DNA of 41,335 nt from Silene noctiflora (GCA_009801015.1 VHZZ01002173.1:80898-122232); one strand, 5' to 3'; counted from the stretch's first letter, positions 1 through 12,603 are shown. A program made the numbers and translations. Notes: a model not told the origin generated them from the letters alone.

Positions 1-930
1 TGATGCTTCGCTTTTAGACTTTAAAATGTTTTAAAATTTCCGTATTTCCGCTTCCGCATATTATTTAAGTGTCTTTAAATAGCGGGGTGTCACAGAACTC
101 ATTAGCTATATTTGTGGGAGGATATCACCTATGTTATTATAGAGTCAAGTATAATAGATTGAAATAGGTCAAAGCAAATAAAAAAAAGGAAATCTATCCT
201 AAAAGAAACCTACGGTGGTTATATATGTTCATTTAATTATATATTGTATATGTGATTAGTTGATTCCATTCCTTATTTTATTCCCTTAAATTAGCAATTA
301 GCAAGTAACCTTTATTTCCTTCCTTTTCTCATGCCGTTGATATTGTCATATTACTTGGGAATTGTATGTGGAATATGACATATTCCATATTTAATTCCTT
401 ACAAATTGAAAATTCAAAATATTTACTAATTACTAATGCTGTTGAATTAGCAAACAACTTTTACTTTTTTTTTTTTCTTTTCTAAAGTTTACTGATGTTG
501 CTCATTAGCCGCCACGTCAGATTACTCTAATATCTGAGAATGCCAAGTCAGCCAATTTGGCTTCTGCATTAGAGAAATATATGATTCGTGGTCATACTTC
601 ATACGAGTATACGACTCATAGTGTGATGGGCATGAGACGGGATTGGCACGTCCCTATATGATATGGCACATAAGTTGTGCCTAATCGAAGTTTGAGAAAG
701 AAGACAATGCCTAGTTAGGCACGCCCAAAATACGAACAAGTAAGGTGGTTGTGGAGGCATTGCTTTGGCATGACACGCTATGAGACGTGCCTAAGTCGCC
801 ATTTTCATTTCAGCGACACAATACGAAGTTTATCTTCCCTTATCCGGCTGGGCCATTTTCTTCTTCATACACGATGGACCATCACAACGCCCAACCCACT
901 TCCGTCTCTTAATTCCTTATAATCCAAAAC
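1..930. other. Upstream spacer and presumed promoter of the lumazine synthase gene
   Basis: No coding region or clear transposable element is visible here. The sequence is AT-rich, with a short T run near 468-477. A TATA-like CTTATAATCC lies at about 917-926, roughly 130 bases before the start codon at 1057, so transcription may begin near 945-960; this is inferred from position only. Confidence 0.35.
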
Positions 931-1056
931 CCGATCCATTACCATCCCCGAATTGCTGAAATCGGAACTCAGAAAATTGATTTCAATTCAACAGTCATCC
1001 ATCATTCCATCCCCTTCACTGATACTTCTGCTCCACAAGTCAAATCAACAATAACA

Positions 1057-4000
1057 ATGTCTTCGATTGCAGTTTCTCACTCTTGTTTCCTTACTTCAAC
1101 AAAAACAACCACAAATCCCAAATCTTTACCTCTAAAATCAACCTTATTTGAATCTTCTTCTTCTTCCTTCCTTCGATTTTCACCCTCTTCATCTTTTACT
1201 GGTATGCAATTTTCCTGCTTTCTGTTAAAAAGCTGCATTTTTTTATTGGAATTTATGGGTTGTGAAAGATCCTAACTTTATGATTCGTTGACCAATTTTT
1301 GATCTTTACTTGCATTTTTAATTGCATTATATGGGATTTGAAGATTGCCCACTTTGTATTTTTGAAGTTATAATTTGTTATTACTCCATCCGTCCCCATC
1401 ATTTGTTTACCTTTGATTTTGGCATAAAGACTAAGGAGAGGGGCTGGGACTATTTGTGATTGTTGTTTTGATGGGTGACAAGTGAACCATAATGGATGCG
1501 TATGGTCAAATTACCCATCAAAAATCTTCCTAATATAGAAAGGTAAACAAATGATGGGACACACTAAAGTGGAATAGGTAAACAATTGAGCGGGAGGAAG
1601 GGGTAGTTGAATTGTTATAGCATCATGTTGGGTTAGGAGTTACCCACTTTGTGGTTTGGAAGTACTCCTTCCGTCCCAAATCCAATCAATTGTTACCCTT
1701 TTTTTTATTTGTGAGACGTATTTTAATCGAAGGTCAACAAATAGTTTGGACGGAAGAGGTAGTTTTGATTCTCATATTTGAGATTGTGTTTTGACATTAT
1801 GTGGGGTTTGAAGAGTTACTGATTTTTAAATCATGCTTCCATTTCCATTTTATTTTTCTTTGTATTTTGTGAGTGCAACTGTGTAATTAACCATTGTTGG
1901 TTTCGAATAATGATTTGCGTCAACTGACTTCGAATCATTTTGGGATGAAGGCTCTTATGTTGTTGCTGCTAATGCCAAATCATTTGCATCTTTGTGTTTT
2001 GAAAGTTACCCTCTTTTGTTTTCCAAATGCGATTTCAGGTGCTGGATTGGTGCATGTAGCAACCGAAAGGAAGGATGTTGCGTCTTTTGCACAAACATCA
2101 GCAGTTAGGGAGCTTGAAGGGTCTGTCACCAAAGCTCAGGGCTTTCGGTTTGCCATTGTAAGTCTCTCCTGGCTTTTTGTGCAGGGAGTCATTTTTTCTA
2201 ATAGTTGTGTGTCCCTGTTGAAATTGAAGTAGATAGCTTACTCCATATGCTTGGCTGGAGTTTTCTTTAGCTATTTCAAAGACTCGATGATTTTGTTGAT
2301 CCGTAAATCACTTGAATGTAGCAATTATGAAATAACCAAAAGACTGGATTTTGGATAAACTAAGATTCATTCAGGCAGGGAATTGACCTGATTTAGCTCA
2401 ACGGAAGGCTCTAAGTCACGTGCATCATTATCGACAGCTCTCCATACATGTTTCATATCATTTTCTCTTAGGCTAGAAGTCCTATAAGAGAAACTGGGAA
2501 ACAGCTTCTTCGATTAAGATTACCTGGAATCTGCTTAGTTGTTTCAGAAACATAATCTCAGGACTTCAGTACACTGGAAACTAATTATTGCTTGACATTA
2601 CTAATCCGTGGTCATTATGTTCCTTATCAAGGTTGTGGCTAGGTTCAATGAATTTGTGACGAGGCGGCTAATGGAAGGGGCTCTTGACACCTTTAAAAAG
2701 TATTCAGTCGAAGAAGATATTGATGTAAGTTGCGTCTTGATCTGATGTCATTTATATCATATTATCATTATATGCGCAACTAAATACAAATGTTTTTTTT
2801 CCTTCTTATGTATCACTAGTTGATTTATGACCCTGACTTTTTTCCCCTTTCTAATGTACCCATTTTACTATAATGTAGTTAGTGTGGTTTTTACTTAGCT
2901 GTTCTTAACCTTTCCTCCTGTTCCATTAATTGGTGTAGCTCGGTAATAACTATAGTGGACCAATATAACAAATCTTGAACGTGGCTTTAGATTTTGATTT
3001 CCTCTTAAATTGGGGTCACAGAACCCTAATGTGCTCAGCTTCTTTTAGGATCAGATCTATTTCACTATTTGTACATCATTGTGGTTGTCATTGGGTCTCA
3101 TGTAACTCCTGTCTTGGGCACTGTAACATTCAGCATATTTTTTGCTATACCGGAAGTCCGAAACTTGGTTTACAGAGATCATTGTTAGGGCAAAGGCTCA
3201 CGGGTTGACTATGGATCTTAAATTCTTAATGCATGCTATAGATGTTTTGCTTTCTTTCTTTCTTTCTTTCTTTTTTTTAAGAGAAGATGATGTTTTACTC
3301 CAAGAACAATGTTATTATATGTTAAAAATTCGTGCATTTAATACGTGGAAATCAACTTCTTTACGTCTCTTGTAGAGTTATAGGGTTTTTGGGTTTGAGA
3401 GGATCCTCCACAAGCTACCATTGTACCTTATGCTGTTTTTAAAGATAGCAACCTGTCAGAAGATTATTCTTAAACTTAAAAATGACAAATTCCCGTTTTG
3501 CTAGTCAATTCAACTTGTGTTATTTTGTGGTGCTATATGACTTCTATATGCCTATTCTTGTTTTCTTTCGTTATGGCACTTTCCTTTAGCTATATTTGGG
3601 GTTGCTTTGATTTCTACTATCCGTGAAGTCTAGACACGATCTCTTTCTCTCTCTCACGTAATTGGATTGCTTTGGTAGGGATCATCTTTTTTGTTTTATT
3701 GTACATAGAGAAACATCCTCTTGAAGCATTACTTTAGTGATCTTCTTTACTATCATAGGGTAACAGTGTGTATGTTGTGCATCTACTTAGCTTGGGTTAA
3801 CAGTGTGTAACTTGTAATTGTTTCCATATTATTGACTTCTTATCACAGGTTATTTGGGTTCCTGGCTGTTTTGAGCTTGGTGTTGTTGCACAAAGACTCG
3901 CAAAATCCGGAAAATATCACGCTATTATATGCATTGGAGCTGTGGTAAGGTTTTCTTACTATATACTGAAACTTCTGCTGTGTGGCTTTTCATCCTGTGA

Positions 4001-6799
4001 TCCCTCAGACCCTCACTGTAGTTATTGCTTTATTGCTTTTTGCATCTAGTGAGTAGTGCTACTTGGCTAAACAGAGTTTGCTGGATTTTTTAAACAAGAA
4101 TTTGCTGCAGAAGATAGACAGAAAATAGAGCCAGAGAAAGCATATTTCTGACTAAGATTTAGATGTCAAAAAGTGAATACAATCAGATAACAAGAAGTCC
4201 TCTGAATTCAGGATGCAAAACCTAAGATCGAGAAATAACATCACATCCTCTTGAGGCTCTCTTTCGAGAACGTGCTTCTCATATTTGAATTGTATTCTGA
4301 AATTTTCAACTTCTCAGTTTCAGATATTATTTCTGGAATTCACTTGTGATGCTCACTGCATCTCTTTCCTAAGAAAACTGGAACTGTTCATAAGGGCAGT
4401 CTGTGAAAGCACTGGACTTATGGCAGAACCTTTTGTCTTACTTTAAAACCACATCAAACGTTAAATTGACAAAATTCAATTTATATTATTTGCCCCTAAT
4501 TCATTCGTATTGCTGCATTTTTCAAAATGTGAGGATAATTTTGTAAATGTAATGGTTCCAATGAATAGAAGGGAGTCATATTTAATGATTATTAGCTTCA
4601 ACCTTCAATGTACTTGTTTCTTTACATTGCCGCATACTTAAACTGCTTGATTATTGAGGATTTGAGTTTAGAGACAGGAGGGACTATAGGTTTGTATTAC
4701 AGAGTGCTCAGGGAAGTGTATCATGCCATCTTTTGTGTTTGACAAGTGTCCCTAAAGAGTATGCTTTTACTTTGGCATCTTCAAACTATTTTATGAGTGT
4801 GCAAAGAGTAGAATGTGGGTGTTTGACGCGGATACAATTGCTTAAGTGTGGCCATGCTTCATAAGCAATTATTATAATGATAATAATCCAAAATTTAGAT
4901 GTTTTCGGAATAACTATAAGAAAGCCATTGGCCAACTGCCGTGACATCCTTATATGGCATGTATGTTTGACACACTGATGAATGGAGAATTTACACTGTT
5001 CGATTTTAACAGACATATAGTACCTGGTTTTCTAGAATTCCCTGACATTTTGAATTATCACTGACTTAATTCTTGAACTGTTATTAGATAAGAGGTGACA
5101 CTTCGCACTATGATGCTGTTGTTAATTCGGCTACCTCTGGGGTTCTCTCGTCAGGGCTAAATTCAGGTATAGCATTCTAGTTCACATTTTCGCACATTGT
5201 TGTTTGTTTAGACTTGTCGAAATAAAGTTGGCCAACTGACTTTTGGTACGACTGAAATTAAAAAATTCTCACTCAGAAAATGCTTTTTAAGTAGGGATAT
5301 ATGGATGAATATTGAACGGAAGTGTTCCTTTCTCTAATTTCTTCTAAATGAATGAAAATTCGAGAATCCAAAATATAAAAGTATTAATCTCCGCATGCTG
5401 TGGTGCATTATCTTTGCCTTACTACCGAACATAAGATTGATTTTAAACATTTGTGATGCTGCTGCAGGTGTACCTTGTGTATTTGGTGTCTTGACTTGTG
5501 ATGACATGGATCAGGTAATCTTTAACTGGAATCATTTCTACAAAATAGTTGTGTGCTTTAATCAACTTGATTCTTAGCATTGACAGCAAAGATTGAATTT
5601 TGCAACATATTTGCAACCTGCGTTAGTACGGTCATATTTCAATCTAGTAATAGAGGTAAGGCATATACTGGTATGTTTAAAAGATGAGGGCTGTATGATA
5701 GAATAATAGTGAAAAACACGAGGGTACATTGTAGAAAAGATTTAGGCTATGGTCTCTTCTAAAGCATCAACTTTACTGTGAACGAAGATATCAATTAGAA
5801 AAACATTTACAAATGAACTTATTCTGAAGCGCAAGGAACAACCATGTTTTAAAAGGGAATACCGAATTTTTAACTGAACGTTTGTTTCGCAAGCACCCTA
5901 ATTTATAGTCTTACAGTTGTGGGTTTATGGTTAATGTCACTCTTTAACCTGTATTTTTTTTATTCATTCACCTTTTATTTCTCCCTTCACTTGGCAATCT
6001 ATATATATTTGCATTTGTAGCAGGTTCCACCTTGATTTCGTTCTTACATGATTGTAATTGCAGGCCATAAATCGAGCTGGCGGGAAAGCAGGGAATAAAG
6101 GTGCTGAGGCAGCACTTGTAGCTGTAAGTTCTGACTTTTGCTTAACTGAAAGAAGCATAGACAGTTATTCTTATAGCTTGTATTCGTTTTTCTTTTTTGA
6201 ATCCCTCCATTAGATATCATTCATTCATTAGTTTTATAATATTTTATTTTTGGTTGGTGTTGTGGGAAAAACTAAAAAGAGATGGAGAGTCGAGAGGGAG
6301 GGATATTATATTTTGTGCTGCAGAGATAAATTCCTCACGAGTCACGAAAGTTCTGTTTCCATTAGAGTAGTAACCGTGTAGTGTTTGAGAGCATGTAATC
6401 TGATCATCTTTATTTACTGCTGTAACTGATTAATCACTAAGGAAAACAACTTAAGGGACTACATAAAGACTGTGGGGGTACGAAAAGAAAACCGCTTAAA
6501 ATGGCAAGTATTGCCTTCTCTTGATATGAATGAATATTTACCATATTGAGGCAATAGGATTGAATCGTGTAGGACATAAGGCTTTGTGATTTATATGATA
6601 TATGTATGTGCTTATGTGGCCCTGGTGGAACCAAGAGTTGAAATTAGATACCCGTGATGCTATCGTGATTGATATATGTAATAAACGCAAGTGTGTCCTT
6701 ATTTCTGTCTCCCGTACTGTGTGATTGATGCTATTGCCCTCTTCTTTGATTTCACAGATCGAGATGGCATCGCTATTTGAACATCATTTGAAGTTCTAG
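1057..6799 (+). CDS. 6,7-dimethyl-8-ribityllumazine synthase, chloroplast precursor (8 exons)
   Basis: This gene encodes lumazine synthase, which condenses 5-amino-6-ribitylamino-uracil with 3,4-dihydroxy-2-butanone 4-phosphate in the penultimate step of riboflavin synthesis, in plastids. Exons by frame continuity and GT-AG sites are 1057-1201, 2039-2157, 2632-2724, 3849-3944, 5088-5166, 5468-5514, 6064-6123 and 6758-6799. They join to 226 codons plus TAG, a normal length for plant precursors. Residues 1-60 or so are Ser/Thr-rich and acid-poor, as expected of a transit peptide. The family core follows: FNEFVT at 93-98, VPGCFELGV at 123-131, RGDTSHYD at 153-160 with the expected catalytic His158, [19 protein letters not shown] at about 188-206, and a C-terminal [13 protein letters not shown]. 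The only oddity seen is Cys126 where I recall Ser or Ala in homologues. Identification is secure; the transit cleavage site is not determined. Confidence 0.95.
1384..1603. mobile_element. Stowaway-like MITE in lumazine synthase intron 1
   Basis: A 220-bp element is bounded by TA at 1382-1383 and 1604-1605. Its left end begins CTCCATCCGTCCCC and runs to ATTTGTTTACC. The right end is the imperfect inverse, GGTAAACAATTGAGCGGGAG followed by GAAGGGG. TA target duplications and CTCC(C/A)TCCGTCC ends are hallmarks of Tc1/mariner-derived Stowaway MITEs. A second copy of the inner right-end motif (AGGTAAACAAATGATGGGAC) occurs just inside, from about 1541. Confidence 0.7.
1665..1759. mobile_element. 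Short Stowaway-like MITE in lumazine synthase intron 1
   Basis: A 95-bp element starts CTCCTTCCGTCC and ends in its near-perfect inverse GGACGGAAGAGG, flanked by TA at 1663-1664 and 1760-1761. It lies only 61 bp from the preceding Stowaway copy, in the same intron. Confidence 0.7.
3251..3278. repeat. (TTTC)n microsatellite in lumazine synthase intron 3
   Basis: Five TTTC units followed by a T run. A simple repeat on the sense strand of a pre-mRNA intron; no function is implied. Confidence 0.85.
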
Positions 6800-7640
6800 G
6801 CTCTGGTTAATGTTGAAGAGGAGCGCGCCCTTTGAGCCTTCTCAAAGTTTCATGTCTACTTGATCAATTGTATGCTACAAAGCTGTTGTTTTGAGGACTT
6901 GTAGATTTTTGAAGTTCTAGAGCCTGGTTAAAGTTGAATAATGTTGTCTGTGGAATTCTTTCGGAATTTTCATATTGTGAAATCTCTGTCATTCTTAATT
7001 ATTGAATGGAAATATAGAGATTTTAATTATATTGTCCGCAAGGGTGAGATTTTGAGTATGTTGAAACTTTATTGTTCCGGATTGGATTTTTTTCTTAGCT
7101 TGGCATCTTTTTTTCGCTCACTCCAAATTACAGACCAGACCGCAACCTGAGTAAACAATGCACATCGTCATAAAATGAATTCCTAGACAGTGAACCAGTT
7201 AATCCAATTTAAATAAAAGGGCAGCGACCGAGATTTCATCAGAATTTCAGATTTTGATAGAACTTACCCAGCTACCCACCAGGCCACTACAAACAAAAAT
7301 TCAACATCATTGACTAGTACATTCGACGGTCTTACACAAAACCAACTGAATTCCGAACTTAAGTCCACACAGGATGTCGTGGCACGTCGATCGAGAACGA
7401 TTAGTGGATAATCAGACACCTGACAGAATTCTCATGACCACATCCGGTCCTGTACTTATCTGTAATAAATGTGAACCCACCATCATCAATCAAACAAGAA
7501 AATTTCCCTCCAATTATTTATTTCCTTTTTAAATTCCCAAAGTTGGTAATCTACTAATCTTAAATATTGCTAATAAATTAAAATTTATTTACTTCCATGT
7601 TATTTTATACACCACAACTCTTTGGTCTTTTCTAAGTCAT
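6800..7640. other. Lumazine synthase 3' UTR and spacer before the LEA gene
   Basis: The first 250-350 bases after the stop codon are probably the 3' UTR. The phrase GAAGTTCTAG plus a related GCTCTGGTTAA/GCCTGGTTAA context appears both at the coding end (about 6791) and again near 6913, a small local duplication of the gene's tail. The rest is AT-rich with no coding potential. Confidence 0.4.
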
Positions 7641-7721
7641 ACCAGCAACAAGAAACAAGCTTTTGTGCTGTAAACTTTGTTCTCCATTTGGTCTGGTAAG
7701 TTGGTCTATCTTTCGTTAATA

Positions 7722-7809
7722 CTCCCTCCGTCCCAATCATTTATTTACGCTTGATTAAAATACTGCTTACAAAAAAAATATGGTAAACAAATGAGTGGGA
7801 CGGAGGAAG
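7722..7809. mobile_element. Stowaway-like MITE, 88 bp, in the LEA leader intron
   Basis: Ends are CTCCCTCCGTCCCAATCATT and its imperfect inverse (AATGAGTGGGACGGAGGAAG), about 27 bp each with three mismatches, flanked by TA at 7720-7721 and 7810-7811. The inner part contains TTTATTTACGCTTGATTAAA, shared with the fragments at 7898 and 38588. Confidence 0.85.
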
Positions 7810-7897
7810 TAGTATCATTAGTTCTCCTGTATTGGGATTTTACATGATTTGATTCTGATCCACAGTGAATTACATTTTCATAAACTTCATATATATA

Positions 7898-7962
7898 CTC
7901 TTGATTAAAATACCCGTCACATGAGAATAAAAAAGGTAAACAAATGATTGGGACGGAGGGAG
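7898..7962. mobile_element. Truncated copy of the same Stowaway MITE
   Basis: It begins inside the element at CTTGATTAAAATAC and runs to a right end AAACAAATGATTGGGACGGA plus GGGAG. The left inverted repeat is missing, so this is a half copy about 90 bp from the intact element at 7722. Confidence 0.65.
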
Positions 7963-9424
7963 TTATGTATAGAATGGATCAGTGTGGTAAAATTTGTGGA
8001 TCTACCTCGGACTGTAGTAACTCTGTAAACTCAGTAAAGATTTTGACTTTATTGTACTAAGTTGATGATATTTGCAATAGTTTGGATGTGATTTGGTGAA
8101 TTGTGATTTGGGGTTGTTGATCATTCTTGATCTGAATTCTAAAAGATTGATGATTGTCAACTGATCCCTCTATCTCATTTAACAATGTCAATTGTGAGTC
8201 TGAGACCGAAAATTTGTCGTGGTGAAATGCGTGTTTGTTGTAACTATTTGTTGACGATAATATAAAAATGGTTGCTTTGATAACTCAAAGATTACGAATT
8301 TTACGCTTGCAGCATATATTTGGAGAAATTGATGATCATATGGATGGTTGGTTGCTTGAGAGTGTGGATGTTAGCTTGGTGTGATTTTATGCTATTTTTC
8401 ACCTTGATCTTCATTTTACTGAAGTTGTAGCCTTAGTGAATGTTTTTTCCCTAGGCTGATGTATCTAAAGCTCGACACTCGACAGTCAGACATCAGTAGT
8501 TTAGCACAAACACTTGGACACTTTATTTTGAGCAAAACAGTGAGAGTTATCAGAAACACCCAAATCTGATGTCCAGATGTGCAAAATGCAATTCTCGAGA
8601 GAGTAGAAGAAGTGGTTGTTAAATTGAGTACTCCGTATCTTATTGGCTTTGTGTTGTTATCCTTTCGAGTTTCCACCAGCATTCACAATTTCAGTTGAAT
8701 TTGGGAATGTTGTATTTGATATTTTTAGTATATTGTTTGGAATTTGAGCTGCTGATTGCTCGTATTAGGTGAGTGGTTTAATCATATATGAACTACTTAT
8801 ATGATCAATGATTTCCTTGTCCTGTCTCATATCCTATCCTGTCTGACTTTATATTACTCTGGACTGTGTTGGACATGGGCACATATACAAGTGTGGCATG
8901 ACTCAAATTGCGGATTTAGGTGCTCAATTACGGATATAGGTGCTTGAACATGTCTTGAAAAGAAATATATGATTATGAATTTGAAATATTTTGTTTTTGA
9001 AGTAGAGAGATGTTTTTGAAATAATGCTTAAAATCGTTAACTATCATCATGTGCGTCTTCCTTTTGGCTCTTCTAGGAGTTTGTCCAAATGGTAAGGATT
9101 GTATGAATTTCATTCCATTGCCTTGAGTATCATGTCAGAGACGGGTATAACTTCCACTCGGACCTTATTTTGTAGCTTCGTGCACCGCTTGAGATTAAAC
9201 TGTTGTCCAGACAATCACAAACTTAAGAGCACCTTGTCTTCTGAGCTTCTGTGGCCTTCATTTCAATATATTGCCTGCAATATACCGCATGCATAGATGC
9301 CTTCGTATTTGGATATTCTGCTCTTTATTTTAGTTAATGAATTATTATATATAATTTGATTATATATAATTTGATTAACTGTTGGTTCTCATTTTGCAGT
9401 TAACACTTCACCTATTATTTTGAA

Positions 9425-11488
9425 ATGGCATCATCTGATAACCCAGAGTTAGTTGAAAGAATTGTTAGAGAGAAAAGTCACCAGAAAGAAGAAAAAGAGG
9501 AAGAAAAAGCGGAAGAAAAAGGCGGGTTTCTAAATACGGTGAAGGGTTTCATTCAAGATATTGGTGAAAAGATAGAGGGTGCAATTGGCTTCGGCAAGCC
9601 TACTGCTGATGTTAGTGGCTTTCATATTCCAAAAATTAACCATCATAAGGCAGACATTGTTGTTGATGTCCTTGTGAAAAATCCCAATCCAGTACCGATC
9701 CCACTCGTTGACATAAACTACTTGATTGATAGTGAGGGAAGGAAGCTGATTTCCGGACTGATCCCTGACGCTGGAACAATTCATGCTCATGGCTCAGAGA
9801 CTATCAAAATCCCAGTTACTCTTATTTTTGAAGATATAAAGAAAACCTATTCTGATATTAAGCCGGGAAGTATCATTCCTTATAGAGTCAAGGTTGATCT
9901 GCTTATAGATGTGCCTGTTATCGGTAGGATCACTATACCCCTTGAGAAAACAGGGAAGATCCCTATACCCCACAAGCCCGACATTGATGTTGAAAAAATA
10001 AAATTCAAGAAATTCTCTATGGAAGAAACTATTGCGTCACTTCATCTCAAATTGGAGAACATGAATGATTTCGACTTGGGCCTTAAAGCTTTGGACTATG
10101 AAGTCTGGCTTGGTGACGTTAGCATTGGAGGCACTGAACTCGAGAAGACTGCTAACCTCGAGAAAAATGGCATCACTTATCTTGATCTTCCAGTCTCGTT
10201 CAGGCCCAAGGATTTCGGGTCTGCTGTATGGGATATGATTAGGGGGAGAGGTACTGGTTATACCATGAAAGGAAATATTGATGTGAACACGCCATTTGGA
10301 GATATGAAACTCCCTATCAGCAAAGTGGGTGGTACAACTCGTCTTAAGAAGAAGAAGTCAGATGGAGGAAGCGATGATGATGAGGTAATTATCTATTCAT
10401 TTATAAGCTGGTTTCAAGTACTGTGGTATTTTACTGTCCACAGTTGTTTTTTCTGCACCTTACAGCAAGTCTGATAATGTTACAGAGTATTAAATATCGG
10501 TAATTACGCGACATAGGGGTCGTTACACGCAGAATTTTCAGTCTACCGTGCTGGTTTTCTTCGATTAGACAGCCCATAGCAAAGAGGATATAAATTTAGA
10601 GAGAGAATTCCTTCCAAATCCCTTCCACTCAGGGAGGAATTTGTTTGGGAAGGATGGAGACATGGAGTGTACATTGTTCCCTCGTCGATTTATCTCCACT
10701 TTCTTCCACCCAATCCATTCCTAACTGAACAAACAATCATGGATCTGCTCATCCTCCCCGATTTTTCTCCTTGTCCAAACAAAGCGTTAGGCTTGAGCAT
10801 AGATATGACTCATAACTCATAAGAGTGTAAGCTTGTACTTTCTGCTACTGTATTTTTTGGGTCATGACTTTATTCCAGCTTTCCAGTGGTTCACTGAAAG
10901 GTGGATGATTTTGCCTGCTGTTTAAGTAAGAAGTGTTGTGTATATGCTCGTAACTAGTGCATTCTCGTTGACCATGTCCACTCATGGATATTAGTCTCAG
11001 TTAAGCCATTATTTTACTGTGTTTCTATGCATTATTCTGATTCACTGTCTTTCTCGAAGATTATATTCGCTTTCATTTCCATTTGTTATGTGTCCTCTAA
11101 TACCAAACAAGAGTTTGGCACTTTGGCTAGACTACCATAAGCATCTGATAGTATGCAACGGTTGACGTCTATGAGATGGCATTAACAGTTTGACATAGTT
11201 GTATATCAATCCATATATGATGGTCTCGAGACTACAGTGAGCATGTTTCTCCCATGTATATCAGTGCTAACTTTGTTCATGATAATCTTTTTTCCCCTTT
11301 CCATTTTCATTGTTTACCTGTCATTAAATATCGCAAATGTTGATTAAGGCTCAAACTTTGTCGTCTTATCCATGATGTTGCTCGCATTTTATTTGTGAAC
11401 ATGATCATTTAAACCAAGACAGTGTTTCGAGTGTCATACAATTCATTTGTGCCTTAACCAGCCTTTGATTCCTCATTTGCAGGATTAG
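9425..11488 (+). CDS. LEA_2/WHy-domain desiccation protectant, At2g44060-like, 321 aa
   Basis: This is a two-domain late embryogenesis abundant protein of the LEA_2 (WHy, water stress and hypersensitive response) type, closely resembling the Arabidopsis protein At2g44060 as I remember it. Such proteins are cytosolic, stably folded beta-sandwich proteins linked to desiccation and other stress. Exon 1 is 9425-10384 (320 codons) and exon 2 is 11483-11488, giving only Asp and the stop. The N-terminus (about 10-34) is a Lys/Glu-rich charged segment. An amphipathic stretch around GFIQDIGEKIEGAIGFGK precedes the first WHy domain at about 60-165, with the typical VKNPNPVPIPLVDINYLID. A second WHy domain spans about 190-300. 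The C-terminus is basic then acidic (LKKKKSDGG, then DDDE). The ATG at 9425 is the first in frame and is preceded by a leader acceptor at 9399. Confidence 0.93.
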
Positions 11489-12340
11489 AGAAGATGCGAG
11501 TAGAAGCTGTCATCCGTCATGTAAGATAGGCGCGAGTTCAAACTAGTGGGTTATATGGTGTAATAAAACTTGTTTACCAAGTGTTTTTGCTGTGTGCAAG
11601 CCCCTCTATATCCGTGTATTAGTTAATACTCCGTATTTGTAGATTATGCACTCTTGGTGTGCTTTCGATATGACTTTTATTGCATACACTACCGCGATTA
11701 TGTTTGTTTGGATTGTATAGCCATTTGGCCGGATGTATCAAACTTCTCTTGCTGTTAAAACTATTTATTACTGATAATAATATGAATATGCTTTGATGAA
11801 TGAACTCGGGAAGTACACTGAGCCGTTCAGGGGGAGACTACGGTTTGATGATGACGAGACTATGACCTCGGATCATGAGAATCACCCGTAACTCATTAAT
11901 CCCTCGTAATTTTACTACATAAAAATTATCTGAATATGATTCTGACATCGTCTTTATTTCCGACTCTCTATTTCCTTCCATTTTCTCTTTAACAGTCCAC
12001 AATGACCTGTTAAAACCATTCGCAAACTCCATATGATATGTCGAATAAAGCTCATATTCGCAAAGATGTTTACAAAATCAGTTTTTGTTAAAATAAAACA
12101 TATAAAATCATTCGCAAAAGATGTTTAGAAGATGAGATTATACTTTATAGCTGTTGAGGAAAAAATAGAATATATGAACGCGTAACTGCATGAAAGGAGA
12201 CCAAAATTACGTACAGCATAACCCATGTTCTTGGGTTCCAATTGCTTTTTCGGTTTGAATGACCTGACCCACTTAGCACTGTCTCCAAAAAGTGAATAAA
12301 TTGGGCCATCAATCGTACTCCCATCACAATATAAATATAG
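11489..12340. other. LEA 3' UTR and spacer
   Basis: Probable 3' UTR up to about 11800, followed by AT-rich sequence without coding or repeat structure that I can recognise. A TACTCCGTA-like motif occurs at about 11628, a small fragment of the kind often left by Stowaway elements. Confidence 0.35.
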
Positions 12341-12350
12341 AAAGCGTGTT

Positions 12351-12535
12351 GCTTGTAACTGACACTATTCGTCACAAGCTGAAGACGGATAATGTCTCTC
12401 ACAATAAGGCAAGTGGGAGGACAAGTGGGGGAGAAATGGAGCACCTCATGGATAGCGTCACTTGCATATTGTGAGAGGAACAATGTCCGTTTTCAGCTTG
12501 TGACGGATAGAGCCCTTCTTCAATGAGAATTTGTG
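12351..12535. mobile_element. Foldback MITE, copy 1 (CACAATAAGGCAAGTG family)
   Basis: Two long inverted arms face each other. The left arm contains CGTCACAAGCTGAAGACGGA then TCTCACAATAAGGCAAGTG; the right arm is the inverse (CACTTGCATATTGTGAGAGG, then TTTTCAGCTTGTGACGG). Arms are about 45-50 bp and could fold into a long hairpin. The tail CTTCAATGAGAATTTG is shared with the copy at 27232. Confidence 0.75.
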
Positions 12536-12603
12536 ATAAATATATTGAATCCAGCTATTTGAGAGAATACAAGGGAACACAAGAACAACCCATGAGTTGG
12601 CAA

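Larger units (their letters stand above)
7696..9399 (+). other. Probable 5'-UTR intron of the LEA gene
   Basis: A strong donor, TCTG|GTAAGT, lies at 7695/7696 after a pyrimidine-rich stretch that looks like a leader. A strong acceptor, TTTTGCAG, ends at 9399, 25 bases before the LEA start codon at 9425. Nothing in between codes for protein. A long leader intron would explain this 1.7-kb stretch. The prediction rests on splice consensus only. Confidence 0.5.

Noticed and set aside
1..110. Possible LTR end around GGGGTGTCACA at about 84-94
   Set aside because: A TGTCACA-type word alone does not establish an LTR; there is no partner repeat, primer-binding site or polypurine tract in the window.
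1930..1975. Possible RTE LINE tail (AATCATTTTGGGATGAAGGC) in lumazine synthase intron 1
   Set aside because: Only about 20 bases resemble the LINE tail at 32881; no coding remnant precedes it, so it is too short to call.
4786..5016. 76-codon minus-strand frame in lumazine synthase intron 4
   Set aside because: Antisense, intronic, with an Ile run from an AT-rich tract; no support as a gene.
12145..12483. 112-codon minus-strand frame
   Set aside because: Overlaps the foldback MITE inverted arms; no recognisable family.
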